Position numbers and translations under genes: made by a program. DNA of 64,000 nt from Lysinibacillus sp. FSL K6-0232 (GTDB lineage: Bacteria; Bacillota; Bacilli; Bacillales_A; Planococcaceae). Under the pieces are notes generated by a model. That model saw only the letters and a program-made list of their open reading frames with translations. It made no database searches and was not told where the DNA came from. Below, piece by piece: positions 61,735-64,000 of the stretch (position 1 is the first letter of the stretch; every line of letters starts with the position of its first letter). The stretch is taken from the NCBI RefSeq assembly GCF_038008325.1, contig NZ_JBBOYW010000001.1, forward strand, positions 672,001 through 736,000, read 5' to 3'.

Positions 61735-62409
61735 ATGACAAAGATTATTATTGTAGACGATCACCAGTTATTCCGTGAAGGAGTAAAACGTATTTTAGAC
61801 TTTGAAGACACGTTTGATGTAGTAGCGGAAGGTGACGATGGTACAGACGTAGTTACTTTATATGCTGAAAATGGACCAGATGTTGTATTAATGGATATTA
61901 ATATGCCAGGTAAAAATGGCGTAGAGGCAACATCAGAGTTAATTCATGAATTTCCAGATGCAAAGGTAATTATGCTATCCATTCATGACGATGAAACATA
62001 TGTAACACATGCACTAAAATCAGGTGCTCTTGGCTATATGCTAAAAGAAATGGATGCAGATGAAATTGTAGAAGCCATTAAAGTAGTTGCCAATGGAGGC
62101 TCTTATTTACATCCAAAAGTAACGAAAAATTTAGTAGCAGAATTCCGTCGCCTTTCAGAGCATGAAAATAAAGGGAACTTCCACCAAACTGAAATTCGAC
62201 GTCCATTCCACTTACTAACAAAACGTGAATGTGAGGTATTACAACTATTAACAGATGGTCAATCAAACCGTACAATTGGTGAAACACTGTTTATCTCTGA
62301 AAAAACAGTTAAAAACCATGTATCAAGCATTCTGCAAAAAATGAATGTCAATGACCGTACACAAGCTGTTGTTACAGCCATTAAAAACGGTTGGGTTGAA
62401 GTACGCTAA
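61735..62409 (+). CDS. degU: Response regulator DegU
   Basis: The 224-residue NarL/FixJ-type regulator has a receiver domain with [20 protein letters not shown], the likely phosphoacceptor Asp54 in [13 protein letters not shown], and [21 protein letters not shown] LuxR-type helix-turn-helix follows ([20 protein letters not shown], then [20 protein letters not shown]). It is the DNA-binding partner of DegS. With wall hydrolases and secreted proteins abundant in this window, several may be DegU targets, but no binding site was identified. Confidence 0.95.
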   Translation: MTKIIIVDDHQLFREGVKRILDFEDTFDVVAEGDDGTDVVTLYAENGPDVVLMDINMPGKNGVEATSELIHEFPDAKVIMLSIHDDETYVTHALKSGALGYMLKEMDADEIVEAIKVVANGGSYLHPKVTKNLVAEFRRLSEHENKGNFHQTEIRRPFHLLTKRECEVLQLLTDGQSNRTIGETLFISEKTVKNHVSSILQKMNVNDRTQAVVTAIKNGWVEVR

Positions 62410-62415
62410 TAACGT

Positions 62416-62469
62416 AAAACTGTTTTTAAAAGCTACTTGATATGAAAGTAGTTTTTAAAACAGTTTTTT
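62416..62469 (+). terminator. Terminator of the degS-degU operon
   Basis: AAAACTGTTTTTAAAA (from 62416) pairs with TTTTTAAAACAGTTTT, with inner CTACTT/AAGTAG and a T-run. Confidence 0.9.
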
Positions 62470-62604
62470 TATTTATCAAGCAAGCGTGCAACATTTTATA
62501 GCTTAAGGCGTCATAAGGAAGATGTAGCAGGTAAATGTTGAAAATACACAACAAAATTCCTACAACAGCATTTATATGCTACAATATGCGCGGGAGGTTT
62601 TTTG

Positions 62605-63153
62605 ATGTTAAAGAAAAGTTTTCTAGCAGTTTTGATCTTAATGGTATTAACTGCCTGTGGTAATAAAGATGAGAAGATGAGTGATGAAGAACGAGAAAAG
62701 GTTATAGAGGATGGTACAGTAGGCTTTGAAATGATGGGTGGTAATGTTGAAAAAGCTAATAATGTACCAAAAGAAGAGGAAAAAGCAATTTTGGCTTCTT
62801 TTGATGAGTATATTGCAGCACTAAATGCTGAAGAAATTGATCGTTATATGAAAACAATATCAAATAATCCAAAAGGCTTTAAATATGATGAGGAAAAAGC
62901 GTATGCAGCAGAAGTGTTTGAACAATTTGATATTAAGCGTGAAGTAGAAAATGTCACAATTGCAAAATACGAGCCAGAGAAAGAAGCGCAAGTGTTTGCG
63001 AATCTAAAAATGCACTCTCTTCAGCTTGAAACAAAGGTTGAGCATGAAAGCGCAGGGCGTCAGGTGACTGTTTTTGTAAAGGAAGACGGTGACTGGAAGG
63101 TAACGAGCGTCTTCTATATTGGTGACGACTCACAGTCTAGTACAGGCAACTAA
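62605..63153 (+). CDS. Putative lipoprotein
   Basis: This is about 182 residues with a lipoprotein signal (LKKSFLAVLILMVLTAC; lipobox LTAC with Cys18). The mature part is charged and helical, with an NTF2/DUF4878-like impression (ILASFDEYIAALNAEEIDRY; VFVKEDGDWKVTSVFYIGD). It is probably attached to the outer face of the membrane. ATG 62605 is preferred, seven bases after GGGAGG; TTG 62602 is the alternative. Function unknown. Confidence 0.8.
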   Translation: MLKKSFLAVLILMVLTACGNKDEKMSDEEREKVIEDGTVGFEMMGGNVEKANNVPKEEEKAILASFDEYIAALNAEEIDRYMKTISNNPKGFKYDEEKAYAAEVFEQFDIKREVENVTIAKYEPEKEAQVFANLKMHSLQLETKVEHESAGRQVTVFVKEDGDWKVTSVFYIGDDSQSSTGN

Positions 63154-63205
63154 TCATAGCTATCTTCATTCATCTGAGTGAAGATTAGCCCTTATACATA
63201 GAACA

Positions 63206-63250
63206 TGAATGTGCAATGGAAATAAACCTAAGCCACATTCATTTCTTTTT
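63206..63250 (+). terminator. Terminator after the lipoprotein gene
   Basis: ATGAATGTG (63206-63214) pairs with CACATTCAT (63235-63243), and TTCTTTTT follows. A further small hairpin lies near 63152-63190. Confidence 0.75.
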
Positions 63251-63322
63251 GTAGAAAATAAGCAATTATTGCACCGCGATAAAATTGATTGTAAACTATG
63301 AAGAATAGGAGAGTGGACATGG

Positions 63323-64000
63323 ATGAGGACGGCAATCGTAACAGATAGTACGGCATATATTACACCTGAAGAACGAGCACGCTTAAATATTTATATGATA
63401 CCTTTAAGTGTCAATATCTCAGGTCAATTATTTGCCGAAGAGGTAGATATTACAGCATCTGAATTTTATGATAAAGTGCGGAATGTAAAGGAATTCCCTA
63501 AAACAACACAGCCGCCAATCGGAGAATTTGTCGCTCTCTTTGAAGAGCTAGCAAAGGATTATGATGAAGTGATTGCTATTCATTTATCAAGTGGCATTAG
63601 TGGAACATACCAAGGAGCTATACAAGCAGGCGCAATGGTGGAAGGTATTGAGGTACATGCCTTCGATAGCGAAATATCCTGTGCTGTTCAAGGTTTTTAT
63701 GCATTAAAGGCGGCTGAAATGGTGCACCAGGGCTTTACGGCAAAAGATATACTTGCAGCATTGGCGGATATGCAGCAATATACTCGTGCTTACTTTATTG
63801 TAGACGACTTAGCACATTTGCAGCGTGGTGGGCGTTTATCCTCTGCAGCAGCCCTGATTGGTGGCTTGCTGCAAGTAAAGCCAGTTCTACATTTTGTTGA
63901 TAAGGTTATTGTACCCTTTGAAAAAATCCGTACACGTAAAAAGGCATTAAAGCGTGTTGAGGAACTGTTAGCAGAGGATGCGAAAAAATATGAGGCGATG
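63323..64000 (+). CDS. degV: DegV-family fatty-acid-binding protein (3' partial)
   Basis: ATG 63323 follows AGGAGAG at nine bases; the frame stays open for 226 codons to the window edge, about 80% of the usual 280. DegV signatures are TAIVTDSTAYITPEE at the start, PKTTQPPIGEFVALFEELAK, IHLSSGISGTYQGA, and LAHLQRGGRLSSAAALIGGL, then LQVKPVLHF. The family binds fatty acids, and some members act in fatty acid kinase complexes (FakB). Location just after degS-degU matches other bacilli. Confidence 0.92.
   Translation, partial: MRTAIVTDSTAYITPEERARLNIYMIPLSVNISGQLFAEEVDITASEFYDKVRNVKEFPKTTQPPIGEFVALFEELAKDYDEVIAIHLSSGISGTYQGAIQAGAMVEGIEVHAFDSEISCAVQGFYALKAAEMVHQGFTAKDILAALADMQQYTRAYFIVDDLAHLQRGGRLSSAAALIGGLLQVKPVLHFVDKVIVPFEKIRTRKKALKRVEELLAEDAKKYEAM

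Overview
The window looks like chromosomal DNA of a Lysinibacillus-type member of the Bacillales. The evidence is low G+C, AGGAGG ribosome binding sites, frequent TTG and GTG starts, several secreted proteins with S-layer homology (SLH) domains, a SecA2/SlaP-type S-layer export pair, DegS/DegU, a TagO-like transferase and an LCP protein. The genus is an inference from gene content. No rRNA, tRNA or CRISPR array was seen.

Layout. 0-7.3 kb: the end of an exopolysaccharide locus (sugar transferase, ManC) and a sugar-nucleotide precursor operon galU-galE-pgi-pgcA. 7.4-9.0 kb: an IS3-family element with a -1 frameshift signal, a hairpin hiding the orfA ribosome binding site, and a structured 3' tail. 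9-11.2 kb: small minus-strand accessory genes and a partly duplicated glyoxalase gene. 11.4-13.0 kb: a two-gene HipA-kinase/HIRAN operon. 13.4-32.3 kb: a cell-envelope island. It holds five SLH proteins (phosphodiester glycosidase, CAP, NlpC/P60, amidase, glucosaminidase), a 1,300-residue helical-repeat secreted protein, a copper-amine-oxidase-N-domain protein, and a HlyD/YIP1-like pair.

32.9-46.7 kb: a proline/hydroxyproline region. It contains P5C dehydrogenase, proline dehydrogenase and between them a regulator whose sigma-54-activator ATPase domain is degenerate, two proline racemase/hydroxyproline epimerase genes, an ornithine cyclodeaminase/pyrroline carboxylate reductase homologue, PutP, a BrnQ-type carrier, a dicarboxylate/amino acid symporter and an XRE-cupin regulator. 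An EamA exporter in this region sits behind a likely leader-peptide translational attenuator. 46.7-49.1 kb: an IStron, meaning a group I intron core fused to an IS607-type TnpA/TnpB transposon with a probable omega-RNA end.

49.3-64 kb: S41 protease, a second BrnQ, a LysM-NlpC/P60 hydrolase, SlaP-SecA2, TagO, LCP, YigZ/YvyE, DegS-DegU, a lipoprotein and a truncated DegV gene. The sugar-nucleotide genes, TagO and LCP plausibly supply the secondary wall polymer that SLH proteins bind. SecA2/SlaP plausibly exports S-layer proteins, and the hydrolases remodel the wall.

The observations most worth follow-up are the IStron, the split HipA-HIRAN operon, the EamA attenuator, the degenerate activator beside the proline genes, and several structured or dispersed noncoding repeats. 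All functions are inferred from reading motifs; no database search was run.
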